37,251 nucleotides of DNA from an uncultured Clostridia bacterium (GCA_946567425.1 CAMNXF010000023.1:1-37251); one strand, 5' to 3'. Numbered from the stretch's first letter, positions 25,494 to 32,679 are shown. A program made the numbers and translations. The notes: generated by a model from the letters alone, not told the origin.

Positions 25494-25518
25494 GCAAGCG
25501 CGGATCGTCCGTGTTTGC
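25494..25518 (+). promoter_or_regulatory. 5'-end stem-loop of surface protein mRNA 1
   Basis: GCAAGCGCGGA pairs along all 11 positions with TCCGTGTTTGC (two G-U pairs), loop TCG. It begins about 6 bases after the expected transcription start and ends well before the Shine-Dalgarno TTGGAGGA. Matching hairpins occur at 26343 and 27189. Confidence 0.7.
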
Positions 25519-25545
25519 GGAAAAAATTATTGGAGGATCATTACA

Positions 25546-26127
25546 ATGAACATTAAAAAAATTCTGGCTGCAACCGCTGCTTCCGTTGTAGCTGTAAGCG
25601 CTATGGCAGTTGTTGCTTCCGCTGCCGAGATCACTGTTCCCGCAAATGCTACCGCATGGGCTGACGTGGAGATCTTTGCGGATTACGACGCACTTTCCAA
25701 GCTGCTTGACGATGGCAAGACCCCCGAGGATATCGAGACTATCGTTCTTAAGTCCGACGGCTCTGCTGTAGGTATCGGTTATCACGCTGCTGATGCAGAT
25801 CTCACATGGACTCAGCCGACCGACAGCGACGAGAACGCTTGGTTCACCGACACGCTTACCCTTAATGCTTCCGACATCTCCCTTACCAAGGACAAGGCGT
25901 ACCTCAAGGCGTTTGGCAACAATATTGAAGACCCTGCGGTTCTCACTGTTACATTCACCTACAAGACCGCTGACGCTGCTCCTTCAGATAGCGAGTCCAA
26001 GCCCGAGGAGAGCAAGACCGACGCTCCCGCAAACAACGTAAACACCGGTGTTGAGGGCGTTGCTGCCGTTGTAGGCGTTGCTGCTGTTGCTGCAGGCGCT
26101 ATGATCGTTTCCAAGAAGAGAAAGTAA
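25546..26127 (+). CDS. Secreted, wall-anchored surface protein 1 (NPXTG-like signal)
   Basis: A 193-residue precursor. N-terminal signal peptide (MNIKKILAATAASVVAVSAM, cleavage likely after VVASA). The mature part is about 110 residues, acidic and beta-rich (DADLTWTQPTDSDENAWFTDTLTLN). A Ser/Pro/Glu/Lys linker (SESKPEESKTDAP) leads to the sorting-like end: NVNTG, a hydrophobic stretch VEGVAAVVGVAAVAAGAMIV, and the tail SKKRK. This is the layout of sortase substrates, with a non-LPXTG motif. Monocistronic: own promoter and terminator. The ligand or function of the beta domain is unknown. Confidence 0.8.
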   Translation: MNIKKILAATAASVVAVSAMAVVASAAEITVPANATAWADVEIFADYDALSKLLDDGKTPEDIETIVLKSDGSAVGIGYHAADADLTWTQPTDSDENAWFTDTLTLNASDISLTKDKAYLKAFGNNIEDPAVLTVTFTYKTADAAPSDSESKPEESKTDAPANNVNTGVEGVAAVVGVAAVAAGAMIVSKKRK

Positions 26128-26161
26128 TTTCGTCAAAGGAAAACTTCAAGTAAAATCCCGG

Positions 26162-26197
26162 ATAACGCGGTGCTGTTAAGTATCGCGTTATTTCTTT
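26162..26197 (+). terminator. Terminator of surface protein gene 1
   Basis: ATAACGCG (26162-26169) pairs with CGCGTTAT (26184-26191), followed by TTCTTTTT. Confidence 0.78.
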
Positions 26198-26292
26198 TTA
26201 AAGTTAATGCGAAATTGTGTTAAGTAAATTAGCTAAAATTTGTTTGTAATTACTAAAAATCAACACAAATTCATTTAATAAAATTGGCTATA

Positions 26293-26328
26293 TGTACAAT
26301 TGCATTTTATTTCTCAACGGTGTATAAT
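26293..26328 (+). promoter_or_regulatory. Promoter and TGTACA box of surface protein gene 2
   Basis: TGTACAATTGCAT at 26293-26305 contains a palindromic TGTACA box and the -35 TTGCAT; TATAAT at 26323-26328 after a 17-base spacer. Nearly identical to the promoter at 27143. Confidence 0.85.
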
Positions 26329-26342
26329 AAAAAATGAACTTA

Positions 26343-26365
26343 TGGTCGCGGATCGACTGTGGCCA
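26343..26365 (+). promoter_or_regulatory. 5'-end stem-loop of surface protein mRNA 2
   Basis: TGGTCGCGG pairs along nine positions with CTGTGGCCA (three G-U pairs), loop ATCGA. It starts about 8 bases after the predicted transcription start. The apical bases GGATCGAC resemble those of hairpin 1 (GGATCGTC) although the stems differ. Confidence 0.68.
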
Positions 26366-26391
26366 GGGAAATTTTACTTGGAGGAATTACA

Positions 26392-27039
26392 ATGAGTATT
26401 AAAAGAATTTTGGCTGCTGCGGCTGCTTCCGTAGTTGCAGTAAGCGCTATGTCTGTAGCTGCGTTTGCAGGTATCGCAAACGCGACCGACTCTAACGGCA
26501 ATTACCTTGTTGACCTTATTGAGGAGGGCTACACTGTTGGCGATGTTTACGGCGTAACATTTACTATTTCCGGAGATTTTGCGGAGACAGGCGTTGGCGG
26601 CGGAGTTGGCTTTAACAGCGCGTCCACAGGCTGGGATCAGCACGAGTGGGGCAGTGCCGACGCAGCTAAGGAAGTTACTCTTACCGAGGACAACAAGGTT
26701 ACGTTTATGAAGGACGCTCCTGTTTTTGCGGATACCGATATTACTGGCGAAAATCCCTATGCTCAGGTATGGATTGCACAGTGGTGGGGCAATGATGCGA
26801 CTGTTGAAAAGGTAGAGGTTCTTGGTAAGGACGGCGCTGTTCTTGCGGCAGGCGGTTCTACCGAATCCAAGCCCGAAGAGTCTAAGCCGGAGGAAAGCAA
26901 GCCTGAAGAGAGCAAGCCCGAGGAGAGCAAGCCCGAGACAAAGCCCAACGTTGATACCGGCGTTGAGGGTGTTGCCGCCGTTGTAGGCGTTGCTGCTGTT
27001 GCGGCAGGCGCACTTATCGTTGCTAAGAAGAGAAAGTAA
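26392..27039 (+). CDS. Secreted, wall-anchored surface protein 2 (NPXTG-like signal)
   Basis: A 215-residue precursor starting at ATG 26392 (TTGGAGGAATTAC upstream; the open frame extends 5' but lies in the leader). Signal peptide MSIKRILAAAAASVVAVSAM. The mature domain, about 125 residues, is beta-rich with many Gly/Trp/Asp (GVGGGVGFNSASTGWDQHEW, and WIAQWWGNDATVEKVEVLG), a composition reminiscent of carbohydrate-binding beta-sandwiches, but no family is assigned. Five KPEES-type repeats form the linker. The end is NVDTGVEG, hydrophobic helix, AKKRK. The last 35 residues are almost identical to protein 1, so the anchor region was duplicated. Confidence 0.8.
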   Translation: MSIKRILAAAAASVVAVSAMSVAAFAGIANATDSNGNYLVDLIEEGYTVGDVYGVTFTISGDFAETGVGGGVGFNSASTGWDQHEWGSADAAKEVTLTEDNKVTFMKDAPVFADTDITGENPYAQVWIAQWWGNDATVEKVEVLGKDGAVLAAGGSTESKPEESKPEESKPEESKPEESKPETKPNVDTGVEGVAAVVGVAAVAAGALIVAKKRK

Positions 27040-27068
27040 TTTCTGCTTCCTTTAAAATGTACAAGCGG

Positions 27069-27097
27069 AGAGCGCGGCGGAAACGCCGCGTTCTTTT
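27069..27097 (+). terminator. Terminator of surface protein gene 2
   Basis: Eleven-base-pair stem with a CGCGGCG core, GAAA tetraloop at 27080-27083, and a TTCTTTT tract. Confidence 0.85.
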
Positions 27098-27142
27098 CAC
27101 CTTGTTAAATTAACCAAATATTAACGGAAAATTTTGGACAAC

Positions 27143-27178
27143 TGTACAGTTGCATTATTTTTCCAAAAGGTGTATAAT
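27143..27178 (+). promoter_or_regulatory. Promoter and TGTACA box of surface protein gene 3
   Basis: TGTACAGTTGCAT at 27143-27155 (box plus -35), 17-base spacer, TATAAT at 27173-27178. Confidence 0.85.
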
Positions 27179-27188
27179 TAAGTAGTGG

Positions 27189-27217
27189 AAAGCATATGGT
27201 CGTACTGTATGCTTTTT
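27189..27217 (+). promoter_or_regulatory. 5'-end stem-loop of surface protein mRNA 3 (attenuator-like)
   Basis: AAAGCATATGG pairs along 11 positions with CTGTATGCTTT (two G-U pairs), loop TCGTA, followed by further T, so this copy also looks like an intrinsic terminator in the leader. It begins about 4 bases after the predicted transcription start. Confidence 0.7.
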
Positions 27218-27254
27218 TGAACAAGAATTTTTTTACTTATTGGAGGAATTTACA

Positions 27255-28385
27255 ATGAACATTAAAAAGATTTTAGCTGCAGTATCCGCTTCTGTGGTTG
27301 CTGTAAGCTCAATGGCAGTTGTTGCCAGTGCAAAAGATGTAAAAATTACATGGTCTGCAGGTGCAGATACGTGGTGGGGTGAGCCTGCAGGAAATACAAT
27401 TGTATTCCAGGACGAGGGATGGCTTGATGGAATTGATGTATCGTTAATTGATCGTGTTGAAGTTGATTTTGAATATAACACCGAAAATTTTAATGGTACT
27501 CTTGGCGGAACAATAAATGATAATTGGGTTGGCGATCAAAAAGATATTGATACCACTTGGACGCTTCAGTGTAACGGCGGGCTTTCTGCTGAAAGTTTGC
27601 AGCTTCAAATTTGGGGCATTGGTGGTGTATGGAGTGATGAGTTGCAAGGTGCTGCAGATGGTACGGTTACTATGACTGCTTACAGACTTCTTGACAAGGA
27701 TGGTAATGAGCTTAAGGAGGGCGAAGTTGCAAAGCCTGTAGAGTTTAAGAGCGAGGATACCAATGTCGAGGTATCTGCTCCTGCTGATGCATTTGAAGAT
27801 GGAGTAAAATTCTCCGCAGCAGCTGTTGCAGATAAGACAACCGATACACAGTTTGCATTTGACCTCAAGTTCACCAAGGACGACAAGGAAGTTCAGCCCT
27901 CTAAGGCAGTAACTGTTAAGATTCCTGTTCCCGAGAAGATCAAGGATGCAAAGGAAATTTTTGTTTTCCATGTTGAAGATGACAAGAATGTTAAGGTTGA
28001 CTGCAAGGTTGAGAATGGTATGATTGTATTCTCTGCAAGCAAGTTCAGCACTTATATTGTTACCAGTGAAAATTTGAATGCTGACAAGGAAGAGGAGAGC
28101 AAGCCCGAGGAGAGCAAACCCAATACTACCGAGGAAAAGGTTCTTCCTAACCACAAGAGACCGGCTCCCGGTGAGATCTATACCGGTCCTAACTACCAGA
28201 GACCTGTTTCTTCTGACACTAACAGTGGTAATTCCGGCAACTCCGGTAACACCAGCAATTCCGGTAACGACAGCAAGCCCACTGATCCCTCCAACCCCAG
28301 CAACCCGAGCACCGGCGTAGCTATCGCTTTCGCACCCGCTTTGCTTGCAGGCGCTGCAGTTGTAGTTGCTAAGAAGAGAAAGTAA
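27255..28385 (+). CDS. Secreted, wall-anchored surface protein 3 (NPXTG-like signal)
   Basis: A 376-residue precursor starting at ATG 27255 (TTGGAGGAATTTAC upstream). Signal peptide MNIKKILAAVSASVVAVSSM. Domain 1 (about residues 27-150) is beta-rich with Trp/Gly motifs (ADTWWGEPAGN, LQIWGIGGVWSDELQG) recalling protein 2. Domain 2 (about 155-265) has VTVKIPVPEKIKDAKEIFVFHVEDD and FSASKFSTYIV, like Ig-type beta domains common in Clostridia surface proteins. A linker of EESKP repeats and Asn/Ser/Gly repeats leads to NPSTGVAIA, a hydrophobic segment and AKKRK. The gene is more AT-rich than its two neighbours. Its own terminator follows. Confidence 0.8.
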   Translation: MNIKKILAAVSASVVAVSSMAVVASAKDVKITWSAGADTWWGEPAGNTIVFQDEGWLDGIDVSLIDRVEVDFEYNTENFNGTLGGTINDNWVGDQKDIDTTWTLQCNGGLSAESLQLQIWGIGGVWSDELQGAADGTVTMTAYRLLDKDGNELKEGEVAKPVEFKSEDTNVEVSAPADAFEDGVKFSAAAVADKTTDTQFAFDLKFTKDDKEVQPSKAVTVKIPVPEKIKDAKEIFVFHVEDDKNVKVDCKVENGMIVFSASKFSTYIVTSENLNADKEEESKPEESKPNTTEEKVLPNHKRPAPGEIYTGPNYQRPVSSDTNSGNSGNSGNTSNSGNDSKPTDPSNPSNPSTGVAIAFAPALLAGAAVVVAKKRK

Positions 28386-28440
28386 TTGCTTGTGACTTAA
28401 GCCGCAATGCTTGAGTTTTCATAAAAGAACCTTCTTGTTT

Positions 28441-28465
28441 CCCCCGCCGAAAGGCGGGGGTTTTT
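28441..28465 (+). terminator. Terminator of surface protein gene 3
   Basis: Perfect CCCCCGCC/GGCGGGGG stem with GAAA tetraloop and five T. Confidence 0.95.
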
Positions 28466-28474
28466 CTGTAAAAA

Positions 28475-28509
28475 ATGCCGCGGAGTGATTTTTTTACACT
28501 CCGCGGCAT
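28475..28509. terminator. Second, bidirectional hairpin terminator
   Basis: Perfect 13-base-pair stem (28475-28487 with 28497-28509). On the minus strand the exit is TTTTTACAG, on the plus strand TATTTTT, so it can stop both the surface-protein and the abrB-like transcripts. Confidence 0.8.
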
Positions 28510-28525
28510 ATATTTTTAAAAGCAA

Positions 28526-28549
28526 GAACCGCCGAAAAAACGGCGGCTC
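28526..28549 (-). terminator. Terminator of the abrB-like gene
   Basis: CCGCCG/CGGCGG stem with six-base loop just downstream of the minus-strand stop, exit TTCTTGCTTTT. Confidence 0.7.
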
Positions 28550-28557
28550 GTGTTGGC

Positions 28558-28818
28558 TTACTCCAATATTTTTTGGAGCTCTCCCAGCTCAAACAAGCAA
28601 TCTTTGCAGATGTTCCGACCCTTGAAAACCGTTATGCCACTGGCGTTGGAACAAAATGCGCACGCGGGCGAATATTTTTTCAGAATTATATGATCGTCCT
28701 CAACGTAAATTTCCAAACTGTCCTTTTCGTCAATGTCCAGATTTCTTCGCAGCTCAATCGGAATAACTATTCTGCCAAGCTCGTCGACTTTGCGTACAAT
28801 ACCGGTAGATTTGACCAT
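28558..28818 (-). CDS. AbrB/SpoVT-type transcriptional regulator with zinc-ribbon tail
   Basis: An 86-residue regulator. Residues 1-47 are the swapped-hairpin AbrB DNA-binding domain (STGIVRKVDELGRIVIPIELRR, DSLEIYVEDDHIILKKY). Residues 52-80 add a putative zinc ribbon (CAFC ... CKDC), a variant seen in clostridial transition-state regulators. I chose the start at 28818 because GGGAGG lies 8 bases upstream on the minus strand. It has a consensus promoter and faces away from spmA-spmB, so it may regulate the sporulation genes or its own expression (inference). Confidence 0.9.
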   Translation of the reverse strand: MVKSTGIVRKVDELGRIVIPIELRRNLDIDEKDSLEIYVEDDHIILKKYSPACAFCSNASGITVFKGRNICKDCLFELGELQKILE

Positions 28819-28866
28819 CTTTGTTACCTCCCTTGCCAAAAAGCCCGATGTTGTTTTTCACCTTTA

Positions 28867-28895
28867 ATTATACCATAAAAGGGCAAATTTGTCAA
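28867..28895 (-). promoter_or_regulatory. Promoter of the abrB-like gene
   Basis: On the minus strand TTGACA (28890-28895) and TATAAT (28867-28872), 17-base spacer: a perfect housekeeping promoter. Confidence 0.92.
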
Positions 28896-29004
28896 ATTTT
28901 TTAGACCACATCTTTTTAAAATTGTGGGATTTATCAAAGAAAATTGTTATAATATGTCAAAAATGGTGCGATTTTACAAGAAGATAAAGGGGATTTATTA
29001 AAAA

Positions 29005-29595
29005 ATGAAAGTAATTTTGGCTATTCTTCCCATAATATCGCTGATTTTTGCTGCTTTAAACGGAAAAATGCAGGAAATGTCCGAAAGCATAATTTCCAAG
29101 TCGGGCGAGGCGGTTGAACTGGTAATCTCGCTTTGCGGAATAATGTGCTTCTGGTGCGGGATAATGCGCGTTGCCGAGCGTGCGGGGCTGACCGAAAAAC
29201 TAGCGCGTGCGCTTTCGCCTATAGTATGTGCGTTGTTTCGCGGTTTACCAAAAGGGAGCAAGGCTATCGGGCTTATCACGATGAACCTCGCCGCGAATAT
29301 TCTCGGGCTGGGGAACGCGTCAACGCCGCTCGGGATCGCCGCCATGCGTGAGCTTGCCGATCTCGAGAGAGCTGACGAATACGCGACCGATAATATGATA
29401 CTCCTTGCCGTCCTGAACACGGCGAGTTTGCAGATAATTCCCGCGACGGCGGCAGCACTGCGCTCCGCAAACGGCGCGGAGAACCCGTTCGACGTGCTGC
29501 CGTGCGTGTGGATCGTCTCAGTGTACGCGGCGGTGATCGCGGTCGTTTCGGCGAAGATCATGGGGAGAATTTCCCGAAAGAAGGAAAAGCGTTGA
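29005..29595 (+). CDS. spmA: Spore maturation protein SpmA
   Basis: A 196-residue membrane protein of the nucleoside-recognition (Gate) family, same length as known SpmA. Several hydrophobic helices; landmarks GIMCFWCGIMRVAERAGL, FRGLPKGSKAIGLITMNLAANILGLGNASTPLGIAAM and NTASLQIIPATAAALR. With SpmB it is needed for full dehydration of the spore core. A TATAAT at 28948-28953 lies upstream but without a good -35, consistent with a sporulation sigma factor or weak promoter. Confidence 0.94.
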   Translation: MKVILAILPIISLIFAALNGKMQEMSESIISKSGEAVELVISLCGIMCFWCGIMRVAERAGLTEKLARALSPIVCALFRGLPKGSKAIGLITMNLAANILGLGNASTPLGIAAMRELADLERADEYATDNMILLAVLNTASLQIIPATAAALRSANGAENPFDVLPCVWIVSVYAAVIAVVSAKIMGRISRKKEKR

Positions 29596-30116
29596 CAGAT
29601 TTTACCAGTTGGATTATTCCGCTGCTTACCGTGGCGGTGCTTGTTTACGCAGCGTTTAAGCGCGTAGACGTGTTTGAGGCGTTCTGCGAGGGCGCGGCTG
29701 ACGGTCTGAAAACTTGCGCCGACATACTTCCCGCGCTTGTGCTGCTGCTCGTTTGCATTGGAATGTTCCGTGCAAGCGGCGCAGTCGAGGCGCTAACGTC
29801 GCTGATGAAGCCGCTTTGCAGCGCGGTGGGGTTTCCGTCCGAGGTTGTGCCGCTGGTGATTTTGCGGCCGTTTTCGGGAAGCGGAGCAATGGCGGTGTAC
29901 AATGAAATAGCGTCGTCGGTCGGCACGGATACGTTCGCGGAGCGCGTCGCGGCGGTGCTGATAGGTTCGTCGGAGACGACGTTTTACACGGTCGCGGTGT
30001 ACTTTTCAGCGGTCAAGGTAAAAAAAACGCGCTACGCCGTTCCCGCCGCACTCACCGCCGATCTGACTGCGTGGATAGTCTGCGGCTTTGCGGTTTTTCT
30101 TTTTTTCGGTAATTAA
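29592..30116 (+). CDS. spmB: Spore maturation protein SpmB
   Basis: A 174-residue membrane protein, partner of SpmA. Landmarks: FEAFCEGAADGLKTCADILPALVLLLVCIGMFRASGA, LVILRPFSGSGAMAVYNEI, and VLIGSSETTFYTVAVYFSAV. I chose TTG 29592, overlapping the spmA stop, with AAGGA 6 bases upstream; the open frame extends 30 codons into spmA but without a start signal. Confidence 0.93.
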   Translation: MTDFTSWIIPLLTVAVLVYAAFKRVDVFEAFCEGAADGLKTCADILPALVLLLVCIGMFRASGAVEALTSLMKPLCSAVGFPSEVVPLVILRPFSGSGAMAVYNEIASSVGTDTFAERVAAVLIGSSETTFYTVAVYFSAVKVKKTRYAVPAALTADLTAWIVCGFAVFLFFGN

Positions 30117-30124
30117 ACGCCACG

Positions 30125-30161
30125 CTCCCGAATATAATGTACAAGCATAATTTTTCGGGAG
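30125..30161 (+). promoter_or_regulatory. Inverted repeat that pairs with a Shine-Dalgarno
   Basis: CTCCCGAA (30125-30132) and TTCGGGAG (30154-30161) are exact complements; the 3' arm includes GGGAG of the next gene's ribosome site (ATG 30168). In spmB read-through RNA the site would be masked. Confidence 0.5.
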
Positions 30162-30167
30162 GTAAAT

Positions 30168-30422
30168 ATGAAATTATTGGAAAAACTGAGAAATTCCGGA
30201 GATACACCCGAGGAGCAGCGCCGAAAGGCGCTTGCGCGCGAATGTTCGTTGCTGACGGAGCGTCTTTCGGACATTCGCAACAATTTTGACGCGGTGACCG
30301 ATCCGCCCGCGATAGACGCGCTCATATTTGAGGAGAATGCGGTGATGTGTCGTCTGGAGCAGTTATACCGCGAGGCGCGCGCCGAGGGCATTTCGGTCGA
30401 GATTTACGAACGCGGAAAATAA
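30168..30422 (+). CDS. Small helical protein, DUF2508-like
   Basis: An 84-residue, charged, all-helical protein (EEQRRKALARECSLLTERLSDIRNNFDAV, then IFEENAVMCRLEQLYREARAEGI). The pattern of two helices and an EENAxxxRxxxLxxEAR core resembles the DUF2508/YaaL family; confidence is moderate. GGGAGG lies 5 bases before the ATG. Function unknown; it follows the spore maturation genes. Confidence 0.68.
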   Translation: MKLLEKLRNSGDTPEEQRRKALARECSLLTERLSDIRNNFDAVTDPPAIDALIFEENAVMCRLEQLYREARAEGISVEIYERGK

Positions 30423-30496
30423 TTTTTTTAATTATGAATATTGGTGATTTTTTCGCGTAAAATATGACTGCGGCAGATAAGACCGCAATAAATATT

Positions 30497-30512
30497 TGTG
30501 AAATCGTTCACA
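30497..30512 (+). promoter_or_regulatory. Palindrome abutting the microprotein ribosome site
   Basis: TGTGAA ATCG TTCACA, perfect six-base arms, immediately followed by AGGAGG (30512-30517). It could be an operator or a small RNA hairpin. Upstream, TGAATA at 30435-30440 resembles a forespore sigma -35 box, but no clean -10 follows. Confidence 0.45.
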
Positions 30513-30525
30513 GGAGGAACTAATC

Positions 30526-30624
30526 ATGTCCAATCAGAATAACCAGAATCAGCAGAACCAAAATCAGCAGAACCAGTCTAACCAGTCCAATCAGTCTAAC
30601 CAGTCTAACCAGAACAAGCGCTGA
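30526..30624 (+). CDS. Asn/Gln-only microprotein (32 residues)
   Basis: ATG 30526 to TGA 30622-30624, with a strong AGGAGG 8 bases upstream and a tight terminator right after. Apart from the start, the protein is made of Asn, Gln and Ser (MSNQNNQNQQNQ, then four SNQ units) with a Lys-Arg end. Composition recalls gamma-type small acid-soluble spore proteins, which are Asn/Gln rich, and the neighbours are spore genes; but it is much shorter and lacks their repeats, so this is only an analogy. Clean start, ribosome site and terminator make it a likely real gene. Confidence 0.75.
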   Translation: MSNQNNQNQQNQNQQNQSNQSNQSNQSNQNKR

Positions 30625-30628
30625 TATG

Positions 30629-30656
30629 AGCCGGGGCAACCCGGCTTTACATATTT
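30629..30656 (+). terminator. Terminator of the microprotein gene
   Basis: Perfect AGCCGGG/CCCGGCT stem with GCAA tetraloop, then TTACATATTTTTT. Confidence 0.88.
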
Positions 30657-30667
30657 TTTAAAATGTT

Positions 30668-31276
30668 ATGATGTTAATAACGACAAAAAAGCATAACAAG
30701 GAGAGGGAGTTCCCTGTGAACAGTATAGCACAAGAAGCAGGGTCTCATCAACGGGTTTTGAAGTTTTCTTTCAAGAACGGAGTAACAGCAGCAAGCATAA
30801 GGTACAGGGTAAGCCGACGATATACAGGTGGAAAGAGTGATATAACGGACATTGGTGGAGTTTGAACGAGAGATCGCACCGACCGCACATCACCCCAACA
30901 ATACAGCTAAGGTGAATATAAGCTTATAAAGCGGCAAACCCTATTATGACGATATGAAAATGCTGTGGACAAGCTGCGCGAAAGGGGCTGCAAGCACTGC
31001 TATCAGAGCATTTCGCGCGTGATTAAGCGAATGAGAATCGACAATGCTCTGTAGGCAAGCAGAACGAGGAAATGAAAGCTGTACATAAGAGCCGAGTATC
31101 CCGGGCAGAAGATTCAGGTAGATGTAAAATTTGTACATATTTACTGCATTGCGGACGGCAAGAAATATTATCAGTTTACGGTGGTTGACGGGTGCGCACG
31201 TTTTTGTTATAGTGAAATGTATGATGAGCACAATACATACAGCTCAAAAGACTTTCTGATGAAACTGCTAAAGCAC
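30668..31276 (+). pseudogene. Decayed IS481-like DDE transposase
   Basis: Reading across frames gives an N-terminal helix-turn-helix part (VNSIAQEAGSHQRVLKFSFKN, then VTAASIRYRVSR), ERSHRPHHP, CYQS-SRVIKRMRI, and the start of an integrase core (YPGQKIQVDVKFVHIYCIADG, KYYQFTVVDGCARFCYSEMYDEH). Several frameshifts and stop codons break it and the C-terminal half of the core is missing. No terminal repeats are evident. Confidence 0.82.
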
Positions 31277-31532
31277 GGCGACAGCATTTACTTTTTGGCA
31301 AAGATATGTTATAATAGGAAACATGTAAAATTTAAAATCATAATTAAGCAAGGAAATAGTAGACCCGAGAAACAAATTGCACAAACTCGAGGACATAGTA
31401 ATTATCGGCTTGTGATGTTGTATAATAGAACTTGATACCTATACCCTGAAGAAGTATAAGAAACGATTGAAGTTTATAACAATTAAGACGGAAGACAGCA
31501 TGATCAAAGGAAAAATTCAGTTTTTATTGCGG
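31277..31532. other. Unassigned AT-rich DNA between transposase fragments
   Basis: No gene with a start signal. Two TATAAT-like hexamers occur, which is expected at this AT content. Confidence 0.4.
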
Positions 31533-31832
31533 GGTTTCCGTGATGCTATCAACGCGGCGTTTCCGAAGTCACAAATTCAGCGTTGCATAATTCATCAGAT
31601 ACGCTTGTTGACACGTTATGTGAGCTACAAGTATATCTAATCATTGATGGATGAAATTTATCAGGCGATCAACGAGGATGAGGCGCTGAACGTGCTGCTC
31701 GAATTTAAAGAAAAATAGCAGCAGACATATCTGAGCTGCGTTAAAAGTTGGTGGCAGAATGGGGATATCCTGTTCACTTTTTTCGCATATCCTATTGAGG
31801 TTTGGAAGATAATATATACAACAAATATATAA
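31533..31832 (+). pseudogene. Fragment of IS256-type (mutator) transposase, central to C-terminal part
   Basis: One frame reads GFRDAINAAFPKSQIQRCIIHQIR, TRYVSYKYI, LMDEIYQAINEDEALNVLLEFKEK, SCVKSWWQNGDILFTFFAYPIEVWKIIYTTNI: the classic mutator-family segment. Two in-frame stops (after KYI and after FKEK) and loss of both ends make it a dead remnant. Confidence 0.88.
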
Positions 31833-31927
31833 GATGAAATACCAAGCCATGCTTGTTTTGCAAGCCGCACCTTGTCTGATCAGGTCAGCTTTTACATAAA
31901 ATTTTATGGAGTGCCAAAGATATGCAT

Positions 31928-32153
31928 GTTTATGAAAATTTCGCTCATGACAAGGAAATGCTCGTGTGGCTGCACACTATGGTTTCGAATTTTAAGTCGT
32001 CAATTTTGGAACATATCACGGCTTGAGAAAAAAGCATATTTTGCTGAATTTTGCTATTGATTTAATCGTCGGAACTACTCCGATATTTTTAATCGCCTTG
32101 CCAAAGCCGCCGTCAACGCGCCGGTCTGTCGTTATCAAGTCTTGGTGAGGTAA
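31928..32153 (+). pseudogene. C-terminal fragment of an IS1595-type transposase
   Basis: VYENFAHDKEMLVWLHTMVSNFKSSIL continues, after a one-base frameshift, as GTYHGLRKKHI, and after another as EFCY(stop)FNRRNYSDIFNRLAKAAVNAPVCRY. The WLHTxxSNxKxxILGTYHGL and EFCYxFNRR motifs are typical of the IS1595/ISXO2 family. The catalytic core upstream is gone. Confidence 0.8.
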
Positions 32154-32173
32154 ATAGATATACATATTTTTTT

Positions 32174-32512
32174 GCTCGGTTTCATCGGTGTGCGTCTGAA
32201 ATTTTTTGAGAACCTTCGGCTGAAATTCACTGTTTTTGTCACGTGGTGCAGCTATTTCACATTCTCCGTAGTCGTTGGTTATCGTTTTCTTTCCGTAACC
32301 ATTTCGACTGTTTCCACTGTTGTTGCCCTCGACGGAATTCCTCTCATAACCTAGATGTTAGTCCATTTCAGCTTCAAGCATTTGCTCAATCGCTCCCCAA
32401 AACAGCTTTTTCAGTTTTGCTTGATGTCTCCGATCGTCTTACAATCTGCCGCCAGAAGCTTTACAAGCTCCGTTTTCTTTTTGCTTAAATTGTGTGTTCT
32501 TGTTCTTTTCAT
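32174..32512 (-). pseudogene. N-terminal fragment of an IS256-type transposase, opposite strand
   Basis: On the minus strand, from ATG 32512, a basic start is followed after a frameshift by IEQMLEAEMD(stop)HLGYERNSVEGNNSGNSRNGYGKKTI and DYGECEIAAPRDKNSEFQPKVLKKFQT, the conserved N-terminal domain of mutator transposases. Truncated at its 3' end next to the IS1595 remnant. Confidence 0.85.
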
Positions 32513-32628
32513 GCCTTTACCTTAATATTTGTTTATGTTTTTTTGACATATACACGGTTCGTTATTCAGCCTCTTTAGAAGTCCAAAGGCAGTTCTTGAG
32601 GATTATCTCGCAGTGCTCTGATTGCACC

Positions 32629-32679
32629 GTGCAATGCTGTTTTTCCATTGTCTTCATCTCCTTCAAGGCAGCATTGCAC
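32629..32679. repeat. Inverted repeat in the IS graveyard
   Basis: GTGCAATGCTG (32629-32639) and CAGCATTGCAC (32669-32679) are exact inverted copies 29 bases apart; ATTGCAC occurs a third time at 32621. A 40-codon open frame on the minus strand (32575-32697) spans it but has no ribosome site. Possibly an insertion-element end. Confidence 0.5.

Noticed and set aside
26868..26945. Repeats in the surface protein linker as a separate repeat element
   Set aside because: In-frame ESKPE repeats of the linker, normal for wall-anchored proteins.
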